Below are positions 48,955 to 58,108 of a stretch of 64,000 nucleotides of DNA, in pieces. Made by a program: the position numbers and the translations under genes. Each line of letters starts with the position of its first letter. Positions within the stretch are counted from its first letter, which is position 1. Below the pieces are notes generated by a model. That model searched no databases. It saw only the letters and a program-made list of their open reading frames with translations, and was not told the origin of the DNA. The stretch comes from Streptomyces pactum (lineage in GTDB: Bacteria; Actinomycetota; Actinomycetes; Streptomycetales; Streptomycetaceae), in NCBI RefSeq assembly GCF_016031615.1, contig NZ_JACYXC010000001.1, forward strand, positions 5,704,001-5,768,000, in the 5' to 3' direction.

Positions 48955-49791
48955 ATGACTGCCATCATCACCGCATCCGCACTCATGAACGAGCTGGCGG
49001 CCGACCGCCCGCCGGTGCTCCTGGACGTCCGCTGGCAGCTCGGCGGGCCGCCCGGGTACCCGGAGTACCGCGCCGGGCACCTCCCCGGCGCGGTCTACGT
49101 GGACCTCGACCGGGACCTCGCGGGCCCGCCCTCCGCCGCCGGCCGTCACCCGCTGCCCGAACTGTCCGTCCTCACCGCCGCGCTGCGCCGCGCCGGCGTC
49201 ACCGCGGACCGGGCGGTGGTGGTCTACGACGGTGGCCAGGGGTGGGCCGCGGCCCGGGCCTGGTGGCTGCTGCGGTGGGCCGGCCACCGGGCGGTGCGGG
49301 TCCTGGACGGCGGGCTGGCGGCCTGGACCGCCGAGGGCGGACCGCTGACCACCGAGGAACCGGACGTCACCGAGGGCGACTTCACCCCGGTCCCGGGCGG
49401 GATGCCGGTACTGACCGCCGACGAGGCCGCGGCGCTGGCCCGCCGCGGGGTGCTGCTCGACGCCCGGGCCGCCGAGCGTTACCGGGGCGAGGTGGAGCCC
49501 ATCGACCCGGTCGGCGGCCACATCCCCGGCGCCCGCTCGGCCCCCACCACCGAGAACACCGGGCCCGACGGCCGGCTGCTGCCCGCCGCCCGGCTCGCCG
49601 GCCGGTTCGCCGGACTGGGGGCCGGGCCCGGCGCGGAGGTCGGGGTGTACTGCGGGTCCGGCGTCTCCGCCGCCCACCAGGTCCTGGCACTGGATGTCGC
49701 CGGGATCCCCGCCGCGCTGTACGTCGGCTCGTGGAGCGAGTGGTCCGCCGACCCGTCCCGTCCGGTTGCCACCGGCCCGCAGCCCGGCTGA
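48955..49791 (+). CDS. Sulfurtransferase (thiosulfate/3-mercaptopyruvate type, two rhodanese domains)
   Basis: A 278-residue protein with two rhodanese domains. The first (residues 8-125) has LLDVRWQLGG and AVVVYDGGQGWAAARAWW and lacks an active Cys. The second (about 150-270) has LLDARAAERYRG and the active-site loop VYCGSGVSAAH with the catalytic Cys. CGSGV in this loop fits 3-mercaptopyruvate or thiosulfate use. The ATG at 48955 follows AAGG; an in-frame TTG 9 bp upstream is an alternative. A terminator follows. Confidence 0.93.
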   Translation: MTAIITASALMNELAADRPPVLLDVRWQLGGPPGYPEYRAGHLPGAVYVDLDRDLAGPPSAAGRHPLPELSVLTAALRRAGVTADRAVVVYDGGQGWAAARAWWLLRWAGHRAVRVLDGGLAAWTAEGGPLTTEEPDVTEGDFTPVPGGMPVLTADEAAALARRGVLLDARAAERYRGEVEPIDPVGGHIPGARSAPTTENTGPDGRLLPAARLAGRFAGLGAGPGAEVGVYCGSGVSAAHQVLALDVAGIPAALYVGSWSEWSADPSRPVATGPQPG

Positions 49792-49810
49792 CACCGGGGC
49801 GCGCGGCCGC

Positions 49811-49844
49811 GGCCGGCCCCGGCAGCGGCGAACCGGGGCCGGCC
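49811..49844 (+). terminator. Terminator of the sulfurtransferase gene
   Basis: A perfect 12-bp stem (GGCCGGCCCCGG pairing with CCGGGGCCGGCC) has a 10-nt loop, followed by TTCAGT. It lies 19 bp after the stop. Confidence 0.75.
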
Positions 49845-50461
49845 TTCAGTGGGGCGCCGCCGTCACGCGGGTGCGGTGGTCGTGGGCGCGTGGGGACCCG
49901 GTGAGCGGCGGACGCCGGGTCCGGGCGTCACCGGGCCGAGTGCCGTACCGGGCCGGCCCGCCGGGTGCCGGACGGCCTCCGCACGGCGGGGGAGGGACGG
50001 GGGCGGCGGAGAGGGCGCGCGGCGCCGGCGACGGATCCGGGTGGCGCTGACCGCCCCGGTCCACGCCACCGGAACCCTGGCCGAAAGACCTCTTGCGTTC
50101 CTGCCCGTGCCCGGTGCGGGACGTCCGTCGAACCGCGGGGGACGGGGGTACGAACACCCCCTTCGGGGTCGCCGCGGGCAGCTGACGACCCGTGACATGT
50201 TGGCGGAACGGGCACGGCGGGGCGCGGAGAGGCACAAGCAGCGGCACCGCGGTGGTGCGGAAGGCAGGCCGCGGGCCGACGGGGGGCTTCCCGCACACCA
50301 CGGCGCACGCCGGACCCGTGTCGGTTCGTGACCGTGCCCGGACGGGCCGGCACCGGCTCCGGAGCACAACGGCGCCGCGGCACGCCCCGTCGGCGGCCCG
50401 CCGCGCCCGGCCGGTCGGCCGTACCGCGGGGCCGCGTCACACCTGCCCCGCCGGACCCGTG
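49845..50461. other. Gene-free spacer downstream of sepH, about 615 bp
   Basis: Frames on both strands are open but consist of Arg/Gly/Pro-rich noise. Small hairpins occur (for example GGGGGT-N6-ACACCCCC around 50144-50163). I see no supported gene or RNA. Confidence 0.4.
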
Positions 50462-51505
50462 CTACTCCTGCTTCTTGCGCCGGGTGCCGAAGACGATCTC
50501 GTCCCAGCTCGGCACCGCGGCCCGGCGGCCGGGGCGGACGCCGTCGGCCTCCGCCTGGCGGTCGGTGGTACCGATCAGCCGGTCACGGTGACCGGCCACC
50601 GAACGGGGCATCAGCACGTCGGCGTACGCCGAACCGGCGCTCGCGGCGGGGGCCGGCGGCTCGATGATCTCCGGCTGGTCGTCCGCCTCCGGCCCGTCGG
50701 GCTGCTGGCCCGGCTCCGGAACGATCATGTCGCCCCGGAAGTTCGGCACCGCCTCCAGCAGGCTGGTCAGCGAGTCGCGCGCACCTGCGCCGTCGTCGGC
50801 CGAGGCCACGGCGTCGGTGCCGTCCGGCTGCGGGCCCGGGAGGTGGCGGTCCGGCCGCTCCGGCCGGTCGAGCACCCGGTCGCGGGGCAGCCGGGCGATG
50901 CGCGGTACGAACGGGAAGCTCGGCTCCGGGGTGTCGTCGGTCTCGCCGATCAGCGCCCGCGCCTCGTCGTCCACCGCCTGGACCAGCCGCCGGGGCGGGT
51001 CGTAGGTCCAGCTGGCGGAGTGCGGTTCGCCGGCGACGCGGTAGACCAGCAGCACCTCCCAGGTGCCGTCGTCCCGGCGCCAGGAGTCCCACTGCGCCGT
51101 GTCCTTCTCCGCCCCGCGCAGCAGCAGCCGTTCGGCGACCGCCTCGCCGAGCTGCGGTCCGGTGTTCTCACCGGGCCGGCGGACGGGGGTCTTCCGGGCG
51201 CGTTCGGCCATGAAGGCGCGCTCGGCGAGGACCGGGCCCTCGAAGCGGCGCACCCGGTCCACGGGGATTCCGGCCAACTGGGCGACTTCCTCGGCGGAGG
51301 CACCCGCTCTTATCCGCGCCTGGATGTCCCGGGGCCGCAGATGGCTCTCGACCTCGATCTCGATCTGGCCCAGACGTGCCCGGTCGTTGCGCACGGCAGC
51401 ACGCAGCCGCTCGTCGATGGGGAGCGTGTACTCCGTGCTGTCCGCAGCCTTGAGCACCAGCCGTGTGCCGTCGTTGCTGACGGCCACGACACGCAGTTCG
51501 GGCAT
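50462..51505 (-). CDS. sepH: Cell division regulator SepH
   Basis: SepH binds FtsZ and helps build ladders of Z-rings during sporulation and normal septation in Streptomyces. The 347-residue protein starts MPELRVVAVSNDGTRLVLKA, with the conserved N-terminal DUF3071 domain (about residues 1-180) containing a helix-turn-helix-like segment (ASAEEVAQLAGIPVDRVRRF, then GPVLAERAFMAERA) known to be needed for FtsZ activation. The rest is acidic, disordered and lineage-variable, ending PSWDEIVFGTRRKKQE, a conserved end tag. The ATG has GGGAGG upstream. A perfect dyad lies 170 bp upstream. Confidence 0.95.
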   Translation of the reverse strand: MPELRVVAVSNDGTRLVLKAADSTEYTLPIDERLRAAVRNDRARLGQIEIEVESHLRPRDIQARIRAGASAEEVAQLAGIPVDRVRRFEGPVLAERAFMAERARKTPVRRPGENTGPQLGEAVAERLLLRGAEKDTAQWDSWRRDDGTWEVLLVYRVAGEPHSASWTYDPPRRLVQAVDDEARALIGETDDTPEPSFPFVPRIARLPRDRVLDRPERPDRHLPGPQPDGTDAVASADDGAGARDSLTSLLEAVPNFRGDMIVPEPGQQPDGPEADDQPEIIEPPAPAASAGSAYADVLMPRSVAGHRDRLIGTTDRQAEADGVRPGRRAAVPSWDEIVFGTRRKKQE

Positions 51506-51984
51506 GGGGACCTCCCGGGTGGTGCCTGCCGACGTCACGTGCGTCGCTGCCGTTCTCCCGCTAGACGAGTGTGGCCTGCCCGGGTGCAGCCTGCCACAAC
51601 ATTGCCGAGTTGCCCGGCGTGTCGGGCCTGGGCCCCGATCCGCCGTTATGGCACGGTGACTCATTCGCCACTCATAGTGACAGGTGTCACTCTGTGCAGC
51701 GAAATCCCTGCCGTGCCGCGGCGCCGCCGGTTGTGTTGCCGCTGGTTGACCCCTCCCTCTGGGTCCGGGCGGCCGGACGGGATAACGGGGCCAGGGCTCG
51801 CCACAGTACTCCATTCGGGCCACTTCGGTGGACCGGCGCGCCAGCCAAGTTGGCCGGCGTCGGCCGAGAGCGGGCCGGTTGAAAGGATTTTCGAACGGCG
51901 CCCGCGTGGCAAGTTTCACAGAACCATCAGAACCGGAACCAGGTGATTCGCCCAGAGGTCATTTATGACTGCAAGCTGACACGA
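51506..51984. other. Divergent sepH promoter region, about 480 bp
   Basis: No gene is seen. The region holds the palindrome AGTGACAGGTGTCACT (51676-51691), AT-rich patches and a likely promoter. It separates sepH from the divergent membrane protein gene. Confidence 0.5.
51676..51691. promoter_or_regulatory. Perfect dyad upstream of sepH
   Basis: AGTGACAGGTGTCACT has perfect 7-bp arms around GG. It contains GTGTC, the complement of the WhiA core GACAC, and sepH is reported as a WhiA/WhiB target, so a developmental regulator site is plausible. Confidence 0.5.
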
Positions 51985-52883
51985 ATGGTCAACCTGGGGC
52001 AGGACGTGGACATCAAGCCGGAAAGTGAGGGAAAAGCGTCGGGAAGTGCCGGAAAGGCGGAAAACCGGCGGATCGATCTGAGTGTGGCTCAGGTCGCCGG
52101 CAGCGCGCTGGCCGCGGTGACGGCCGCGGTGCTCGCCTCCCGGCTGGGGGTGTACGGGACGATCATCGGCGCCGGCGTGGTCAGCGTGGTGGCGACCGCG
52201 GGCGGTTCCCTCCTCCAGCACCTGTTCCGGCTCACCGGCGAGGTGCTGCGACCGGCCGCTCGCCCGCTCCGCCACCCCGGGCCCGGGCACGGAAGCGGGG
52301 GGCGTTCCCGGCCCGGTCGCGGCACCGGCGGTCCGCCCCGGGCGGTGGCCGGTGCGTACGGGGCGCCGACCGTGCACGGCACCCGGCTTCGCGGCGGCCG
52401 GCGCACCCTGGTGGCGGCCGGTGCGGTCTTCGTGCTCGCCATGGGCACCGTCACCGGGATCGAACTCCTCGCCGGCGGGCCGCTGTCCAACCTCTGGGGC
52501 CAGGACCGCGCCGGCACCACGGTGGGCGGCAGCGTCGGCCGTCACCCGGCGCGGCACCCGGCGCCCGCCCCGGACTCCGGCCGCCCCGCCTCCGGGGGGA
52601 CCACACCGCGGGACCCGGCCCCCGGACCCTCGGCCGGCACCGGCGGAGGCGACCGCCCCGCCCGGCCGTCCGGGACCGGCCGCGAGGACCGGGACCAGGA
52701 CCGGGAGGGTACGGCCCCCGGCCCGCCCGGCGCCGACCGGCGACGGCACCGCCACCGAGGACCCCGCCACCCCGGGCCCCGGCGCCCTCCGGCGGAACCG
52801 TTCCGCCCCGGCCGTCCGGCTCCGGCGGTACCCTCGTGCCGACGCCGCCGCCCGCCGCGCAGTCCACACCGCCCGGCGGCTGA
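51985..52883 (+). CDS. Membrane protein with Pro/Thr-rich tail; C-terminal frame apparently disrupted
   Basis: The first 240 residues are clean coding sequence: a basic cytoplasmic start (MVNLGQDVDIKPESEG), a hydrophobic segment (VAGSALAAVTAAVLASRLG with IIGAGVVSVVATAGG), a charged loop, and another membrane helix (TLVAAGAVFVLAMGTVTGIELL). After residue about 250 the frame turns to Arg/His-rich noise and runs antisense through the next gene. Sense-like sequence continues in other frames: TGDGTATEDPATPGPGA in frame 2, then SGSGGTLVPTPPPAAQSTPP ending at a TGA at 52881-52883. One or two small indels (or sequencing errors) are likely. The family is unknown to me. The start is uncertain; a GTG at 51943 is possible. 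Confidence 0.65.
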
Positions 52884-52890
52884 GCCCGGA

Positions 52891-54219
52891 TCAGGACCCC
52901 AGCACCCGCCGCAGGTGGTCGTTGCCGAAGACCCGGTCCGGGTCGAGCCGGTCCCGCACCGCCAGGAACTCCCCGAACCGCGGGTACGCCTCGGCCAGGT
53001 ACGCCGCGTCCCGGGTGTGCAGCTTCCCCCAGTGCGGCCGTCCGCCGTGCGCGACCATGATCTGCTCGACCGCACTGAAGTACGCCCGGTACGGGGTGCC
53101 CCGGTACATGTGCACCGCGATGTACGCCGTGTCCCGGCCGTACGCGGTGGACAGCGGCACCTCGTCGGCGGGCGCGGTCCGCACCTCCACCGGGAAGCTC
53201 ACCCGGAACCCGGAACGCTCGATCGCCGACCGCAGCTCGCGCAGCGCCGGGACGGCCGCCGCCCGCGGCACGGCGTACTCCATCTCCACGAAGCGCACCC
53301 GGCGCGGGCTGGTGAAGACCCGGTACGGGACGTCGGTGTAGGTCCGGGCCGACAGCGCCCGGCTGGAGACCCGGGCGATCCCCGGGACGGTGGCCGGCAC
53401 CGCCCGGCCCAGCGCACAGGCGGCCCGGAAGACGCCGTTCGACAGCAGTTCGTCCTCGATCCAGCCGCTCACCCGCCCCAGCGGGGCGGCGGGCCCGGGG
53501 CAGCGGTTGTTCCGCTTGGTGACGCACCGGTCGGTGTGCGGGAACCAGTAGAACTCGAAGTGCTCGTTCTCCGCGGTCAGCTGGTCGAACTCGGCCGTCA
53601 CCCGGCTCCAGGCCATCGGCTCCTCGCGGGCTTGCAGCCAGAACTCCGGCTCCACCGCGAAGGTGAGCGCGCTGATCACGCCGAGGGCGCCCAGCCCCAG
53701 CCGGGCGGCGCCGAAGACCTCCGCCTCCTCGGGTCCGCCGTCCGCCGAACAGCGCAGCACCGAGCCGTCGGCCGTCACCAGCTCCACCGCCGTGATCTGG
53801 GCGGAGAGGGAGGCGCTCGCCCGGCCGGTGCCGTGCGTGCCGGTACTGGTGGCTCCCGCGACGGTCTGCGCCATCACGTCCCCCATGTTGGTCAGGGACA
53901 GGCCGTACGCCGACAGGGTCCGGTTCAGCTGCCACAGCGGGGTGCCCGCCGCCACCGTCACGGTGCCCGCGGCGCGGTCCAGCCGCTGCACCCCCACCAG
54001 CCGCTCCGGCCGGATCAGCAGCCCCTCGGTGGCCGCCACGGAGGTGAAGGAGTGCCCGGTGCCGGCGGCCTTCACCGGCAGCCCCGCCTCCACCGCCTCC
54101 CGCACCGCCGCGGCCAGCTCCTCGGTGGAGGAGGGGGCCACCGTGCGGGCCGGTTCGACGGTCACGTTCCCCGCCCAGTTACGCCAGGTGCTGCCGCGTG
54201 TGGTCCTCAGTACGGTCAT
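52891..54219 (-). CDS. FAD-dependent sugar-1,4-lactone oxidase family protein
   Basis: A 442-residue flavoprotein of the VAO/PCMH superfamily. The FAD-binding domain begins TWRNWAGNVTVEPARTVAPS, with KAAGTGHSFTSVA containing the His expected to bind FAD covalently, and VAGATSTGTHGTGRASASL around the pyrophosphate. The C-terminal cap domain (ALO type) ends with HWGKLHTRDAAYL, typical of D-arabinono- and L-gulono-lactone oxidases and alditol oxidase. There is no signal peptide. ATG start lies inside the end of the MFS gene (41-bp overlap), so they are likely one transcript. Natural substrate unknown. Confidence 0.9.
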   Translation of the reverse strand: MTVLRTTRGSTWRNWAGNVTVEPARTVAPSSTEELAAAVREAVEAGLPVKAAGTGHSFTSVAATEGLLIRPERLVGVQRLDRAAGTVTVAAGTPLWQLNRTLSAYGLSLTNMGDVMAQTVAGATSTGTHGTGRASASLSAQITAVELVTADGSVLRCSADGGPEEAEVFGAARLGLGALGVISALTFAVEPEFWLQAREEPMAWSRVTAEFDQLTAENEHFEFYWFPHTDRCVTKRNNRCPGPAAPLGRVSGWIEDELLSNGVFRAACALGRAVPATVPGIARVSSRALSARTYTDVPYRVFTSPRRVRFVEMEYAVPRAAAVPALRELRSAIERSGFRVSFPVEVRTAPADEVPLSTAYGRDTAYIAVHMYRGTPYRAYFSAVEQIMVAHGGRPHWGKLHTRDAAYLAEAYPRFGEFLAVRDRLDPDRVFGNDHLRRVLGS

Positions 54220-55450
54220 CCGTCTCCGGCCCTCCCGTCGCCTCCGGCGGGGCTGCCCCCGCCGGCTCGGCCGCCGGCCGCAGCCGGCGGTAGCCCAGGA
54301 ACGCCACCACCGCCGCGACCACACCGGCCACGCCGGCCACGGCGTATCCGGCGTCCGCCCCGGCCCGGTCCACCACCACCCCGGCCGCCGAGGAGCCCAG
54401 CGCCACCCCGACCGCGAGGCCGGTGCTCACCCAGGTCATGCCCTCGGTGAGGTTGGCGCGTGGTACATGCTGCTCGATCAGGCCCATGGTGGTCACCATC
54501 GTCGGTGCGACGGACAGGCCCGCGACGAAGAGCGCCACGGCCAGCAGCGGCAGGTTCCCGACCAATTGGAGGGGGATCATACTCGCGGCCATCACGCACA
54601 CACCCAGCAGCCATCGACGGGGCGCGGAACCGGAGAGCGGCAGCAGCCCGTAGACCAGTCCCGCGGTGCAGGAGCCGAGCGCGTAGATCGCGAGCACCAC
54701 GCTGGCCGCACCCTTGCTGCCCTCCTCCTCGGCGAAGGCCACCGTCACCACGTCCACCGCGCCGAAGATCGCGCCGGTCGCCACGAAGGTGGCCACCAGC
54801 ACCTGGAGCCCTCGGGAGCGCAGCGCCGAACCGGCGGTGTGGTGCTCGCGCGGGTGCGGCCGCGGCTCGGTGGCCCGCTGGGCGGTGAGCCAGAAGACGC
54901 CGGTCACCAGGAAGACCAGGGCCAGCAGCGGCCCGGCCTCGGGGAACCAGGTGGTGGACAGGCCGATCGACAGGATCGGGCCGAAGATGAAGCACACCTC
55001 GTCGACCACCGACTCGAACGCGTAGGCGGTGTGCAGCTCCTGCGGCGAGCCCCGGTAGATCTCGGCCCAGCGGGACCGGACCATCGACCCCACGCTCGGT
55101 ACGCAGCCGGCCACCGCGGCGAAGGCGAACAGCGTCCAGTCCGGCCACCGCTGGTTCGCGCTCACCAGCAGCCCGGCCACCGCCAGCGCCGACACCACGG
55201 TGGCCGGACGGAGCACCCGCCGCTGACCGTGCCGGTCCACCAGCCGGGAGATCTGCGGACCGATCGCGGCGGCGGACAGCGCCAGGGTGGCCGCGACCGC
55301 CCCGGCCAGCCCGTACCGGCCGGTGATCTGCGAAATCATGGTGACCACGCCGATACCGGTCATGGACAGCGTCATCCGGCCCAGGAATCCGGCGGCCGAG
55401 AAGTTCCTGGCCCCGTGGGCGGCGAAGATCTTGCGGTAGGGACTGGGCAA
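54179..55450 (-). CDS. MFS transporter (12-TM)
   Basis: A 423-residue membrane protein with about 12 hydrophobic helices; an N-terminal motif QISRLVDRHGQRRVLRPA matches the MFS loop 2-3 signature. Middle and C-terminal halves repeat it (VYGLLPLSGSAPRRWLLGV). The TTG start at 55450 gives MPSPYRKIF and has GGAG 7 nt upstream. The last 40 residues are disordered and acidic. It overlaps the lactone-oxidase gene by 41 bp. The substrate is unknown; the pair may work on a sugar acid. Confidence 0.86.
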   Translation of the reverse strand: MPSPYRKIFAAHGARNFSAAGFLGRMTLSMTGIGVVTMISQITGRYGLAGAVAATLALSAAAIGPQISRLVDRHGQRRVLRPATVVSALAVAGLLVSANQRWPDWTLFAFAAVAGCVPSVGSMVRSRWAEIYRGSPQELHTAYAFESVVDEVCFIFGPILSIGLSTTWFPEAGPLLALVFLVTGVFWLTAQRATEPRPHPREHHTAGSALRSRGLQVLVATFVATGAIFGAVDVVTVAFAEEEGSKGAASVVLAIYALGSCTAGLVYGLLPLSGSAPRRWLLGVCVMAASMIPLQLVGNLPLLAVALFVAGLSVAPTMVTTMGLIEQHVPRANLTEGMTWVSTGLAVGVALGSSAAGVVVDRAGADAGYAVAGVAGVVAAVVAFLGYRRLRPAAEPAGAAPPEATGGPETDDRTEDHTRQHLA

Positions 55451-55647
55451 GGGAAGGCTCCGCCATCAGCAGGTAAGGAACGTGGGATGCCCATACAGCT
55501 TACGGTGCGTCCCCGGGCCCCGCAGTCGAATTACCGCGCGGCCGCCCCGGTGCCGACCCGGGCCGGCCGGCGGCGGTGCCGGGTCCGGCCGGCCGCGCGG
55601 CGGTGTCGGTTCCGGGGCTGTCGGGGCCGGGTGGCAGGATCGGAGGC

Positions 55648-56856
55648 ATGTCCGCCCAGCACTCCCCAGCGCCCCGCCCCGCGGCCCAGGGCGCGCCCTA
55701 CGACGCCCTGCTGCTGCTCTCCTTCGGCGGCCCCGAGGGCCCGGACGACGTCGTCCCGTTCCTGGAGAACGTCACCCGCGGCCGCGGCATCCCGCGTGAG
55801 CGGCTGAAGGAGGTGGGCCGCCACTACTACCTCTTCGACGGGGTCAGCCCGATCAACGCCCAGAACCGCGAGCTGCTGGCGGCGATCCGGAAGGACTTCG
55901 CCGAGCACGGTGTGGAGCTGCCCGTGTACTGGGGCAACCGCAACTGGGCGCCGTACCTCACCGACACCCTGCGCGAGATGGTCGCCGACGGCCACCGGCG
56001 CATCCTCACCCTCACCACCAGCGCCTACGCCTCGTACTCCGGCTGCCGGCAGTACCGCGAGAACCTCGCCGACGCGCTGGCCGCGCTGGAGGCGGAGGGC
56101 CTGCCGCTGCCCCGCGTGGACAAGCTGCGGCACTACTTCAACCACCCCGGCTTCGTCCGCCCGATGGTGGACGCCACGCTCGCCGCCCTCGCCGAGCTGC
56201 CCGCCGAGGTCCGGGACGGCGCCCACCTGGCGTTCACCACCCACTCCATCCCGACCGCCGCGGCCGACACCTCCGGGCCGGTGGAGGCGCACACCGAGGA
56301 CGGGCGCGGCGGCGCGTACGTCGCCCAGCACCTGGACGTGGCCCGGCTGATCGCCGACGCGGTGCGCGAGGAGACCGGTGCCGAGCGCCCCTGGCGGCTG
56401 GTCTACCAGTCCCGCAGCGGCGCCCCGCACATCCCCTGGCTGGAGCCGGACATCTGCGACCACCTCGAAGAGCTGCACGGCGCCGGGGTGCCGGGCGCGG
56501 TGATGGTGCCGATCGGCTTCGTCTCCGACCACATGGAGGTCAGGTACGACCTCGACACCGAGGCCGCCGCCAAGGCCGCCGAGCTGGGCCTGCCGGTCGC
56601 CCGCGCCGCCACCGTCGGTGCCGACCCCCGCTTCGCAGCGGCGGTCCGGGAGCTGGTCCTGGAGCGGGCCGCCACCGAACGGCTCGCCGCCGGGGACGCG
56701 GACGCCGCGCCGGGCGCCGGGGAGACGGGCCCCACCGCGCCCCGCCGCTGCGCGCTGGGGTCGCTGGGGCCCAGCCACGACGTGTGCCCGGTCGGCTGCT
56801 GTCCGGCGCGGACCCCGCGTCCGGCCGCGGCGGGCGCCGACAGCCCGTACGCCTGA
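55648..56856 (+). CDS. hemH: Ferrochelatase (coproporphyrin III ferrochelatase type)
   Basis: Inserts Fe2+ into the porphyrin. In actinobacteria the substrate is coproporphyrin III and the product goes to HemQ. The 402-residue protein has the metal-site His in AFTTHSIPTAA and Glu in the later MVPIGFVSDHMEV loop, and a C-terminal cluster of cysteines (CALGSLGPSHDVCPVGCC) plus Cys in SAYASYSGCRQY, which bind a [2Fe-2S] cluster. The ATG at 55648 follows GGAGG. The extra C-terminal residues are Ala-rich. The inositol monophosphatase gene follows after 59 bp. Confidence 0.95.
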   Translation: MSAQHSPAPRPAAQGAPYDALLLLSFGGPEGPDDVVPFLENVTRGRGIPRERLKEVGRHYYLFDGVSPINAQNRELLAAIRKDFAEHGVELPVYWGNRNWAPYLTDTLREMVADGHRRILTLTTSAYASYSGCRQYRENLADALAALEAEGLPLPRVDKLRHYFNHPGFVRPMVDATLAALAELPAEVRDGAHLAFTTHSIPTAAADTSGPVEAHTEDGRGGAYVAQHLDVARLIADAVREETGAERPWRLVYQSRSGAPHIPWLEPDICDHLEELHGAGVPGAVMVPIGFVSDHMEVRYDLDTEAAAKAAELGLPVARAATVGADPRFAAAVRELVLERAATERLAAGDADAAPGAGETGPTAPRRCALGSLGPSHDVCPVGCCPARTPRPAAAGADSPYA

Positions 56857-56915
56857 ACCCCGCGGCCGGGCCCGGACGGCCCGCGCCGCAGCAGCAGCGA
56901 GGAACGAGGAGCAGC

Positions 56916-57716
56916 GTGAGCGAGCAGCTGGAGCAGGAACTTCTGAGCGTGGCCCTGGAGGCCGCCGAGCGGGCGGGGGCGCTGCTGCGCGACGGCCGCC
57001 CCGCCGACCTGGGGGTGGCGTCCACCAAGACCAGCCCGATCGACGTGGTCACCGAGATGGACCTGGCCGCCGAACGGCTGATCACCGACTTCCTCGCCGA
57101 GCGACGCCCGGACGACGGGGTGCTGGGGGAGGAGGGCGCCAGCACCCCGGGCAGCAGCGGGGTGCGCTGGGTGGTGGACCCCATCGACGGCACGGTGAAC
57201 TACCTGTACGGCCTGCCGTCCTGGTCGGTGTCGATCGCCGCCGAGCGGGACGGGGTGACGCTGGTGGGCGTGGTCGCCGCCCCGATGCGCCGGGAGACCT
57301 ACCACGCGGTCCTCGGCGGCGGCGCGCACCGCAACGGGGAGCGGGTGCGGGTGCGCCCCACGCCGCCCTTCGAGCAGGCGCTGCTCGGCACCGGCTTCGC
57401 CTACCTGGCCCGGCGCCGCGCCGCGCAGGCGGAGGTGCTGCGCACGCTGCTGCCCAGGGTGCGGGACATCCGGCGGGGCGGCTCGGCGGCCATCGACCTG
57501 TGCGACGTGGCCTGCGGCCGGCTCGACGCCTACTACGAGCGCGGCCTCAACCCCTGGGACCTGGCGGCGGGCGAGCTGATAGCCCGCGAGGCCGGCGCGC
57601 TGACCGGCGGCCGGCCCGGCAGGCCCGCCGACGGTGACCTGACCGTCGCGGCCGTTCCGGGCCTCTTCGAGGAGCTGCAGGGGCTGCTGGAGGAGCTGGG
57701 CGCCTGGCACGACTGA
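56916..57716 (+). CDS. Inositol monophosphatase family protein
   Basis: A 266-residue Mg-dependent phosphatase with motif 1 DPIDGTVNYLYG, motif 2 (NPWDLAAGELIAREAGA), upstream Glu in GEEGASTPG and the metal-site Asp in SPIDVVTEMD. It may act on inositol-1-phosphate, fructose-1,6-bisphosphate or NADP; family alone does not decide. GTG start preceded by GAGGAACGAGGAG. It lies 59 bp after hemH in the same direction. In S. coelicolor this gene is conserved beside hemH and the cutRS locus. Confidence 0.93.
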   Translation: MSEQLEQELLSVALEAAERAGALLRDGRPADLGVASTKTSPIDVVTEMDLAAERLITDFLAERRPDDGVLGEEGASTPGSSGVRWVVDPIDGTVNYLYGLPSWSVSIAAERDGVTLVGVVAAPMRRETYHAVLGGGAHRNGERVRVRPTPPFEQALLGTGFAYLARRRAAQAEVLRTLLPRVRDIRRGGSAAIDLCDVACGRLDAYYERGLNPWDLAAGELIAREAGALTGGRPGRPADGDLTVAAVPGLFEELQGLLEELGAWHD

Positions 57717-57887
57717 CGTCGCGGCGACGGGCCACCGCCGGGCCCCGGCGCGCCGTGTGCCGGTCACCCGGGTGGCGGCGACAGGCGCCACGGGGCTCCA
57801 CGGTGACAGGGGCCGGGCGGAGTGCGGACGCCCGAGTGCGGATGCCCGGCGCGCCGGTGCCCGGGAAGGCCGGGCGGGGACGCGCAC

Positions 57888-57921
57888 GAGCGCCCCGGTG
57901 CCCTGCGGCACCGGGGCGCTC
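57888..57921. terminator. Terminator between inositol monophosphatase and the 57-aa gene
   Basis: A perfect 15-bp stem (GAGCGCCCCGGTGCC pairing with GGCACCGGGGCGCTC) has a CTGC loop, lying between convergent genes. Confidence 0.8.
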
Positions 57922-57934
57922 CGTCGTGCTCGGG

Positions 57935-58108
57935 TCAGACGGTCGCGGCGCCGACCTCCACACCGTGCTCCGCGGCCAGCCGCTGGAGGTCTTCCAGCTC
58001 GGCCAGCTCCACGTCGGCGAGGAAGTCGTCACCCGTCTCACGGGCGCGCGCGAGATCCGACCGGGTGGTCTCTATACGCTGCAGAATGCCTGCGGTGAAC
58101 GCGTCCAT
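57935..58108 (-). CDS. Small conserved hypothetical protein beside cutR
   Basis: A 57-residue acidic helical protein (MDAFTAGILQRIETTRSDLA, then LADVELAELEDLQRLAAEHG). The ATG at 58108 has AGGGGGCG upstream; the frame stays open beyond it but without a good start. It is conserved in Streptomyces at this position as I recall. The sequence predicts two amphipathic helices and no motifs. It is divergent from cutR with a 430-bp gap. Confidence 0.8.
   Translation of the reverse strand: MDAFTAGILQRIETTRSDLARARETGDDFLADVELAELEDLQRLAAEHGVEVGAATV

Noticed and set aside
51676..51691. BldD box upstream of sepH
   Set aside because: The AC and GT half-sites are separated by four bases, not the five required by the BldD consensus, so it was recorded only as a dyad.
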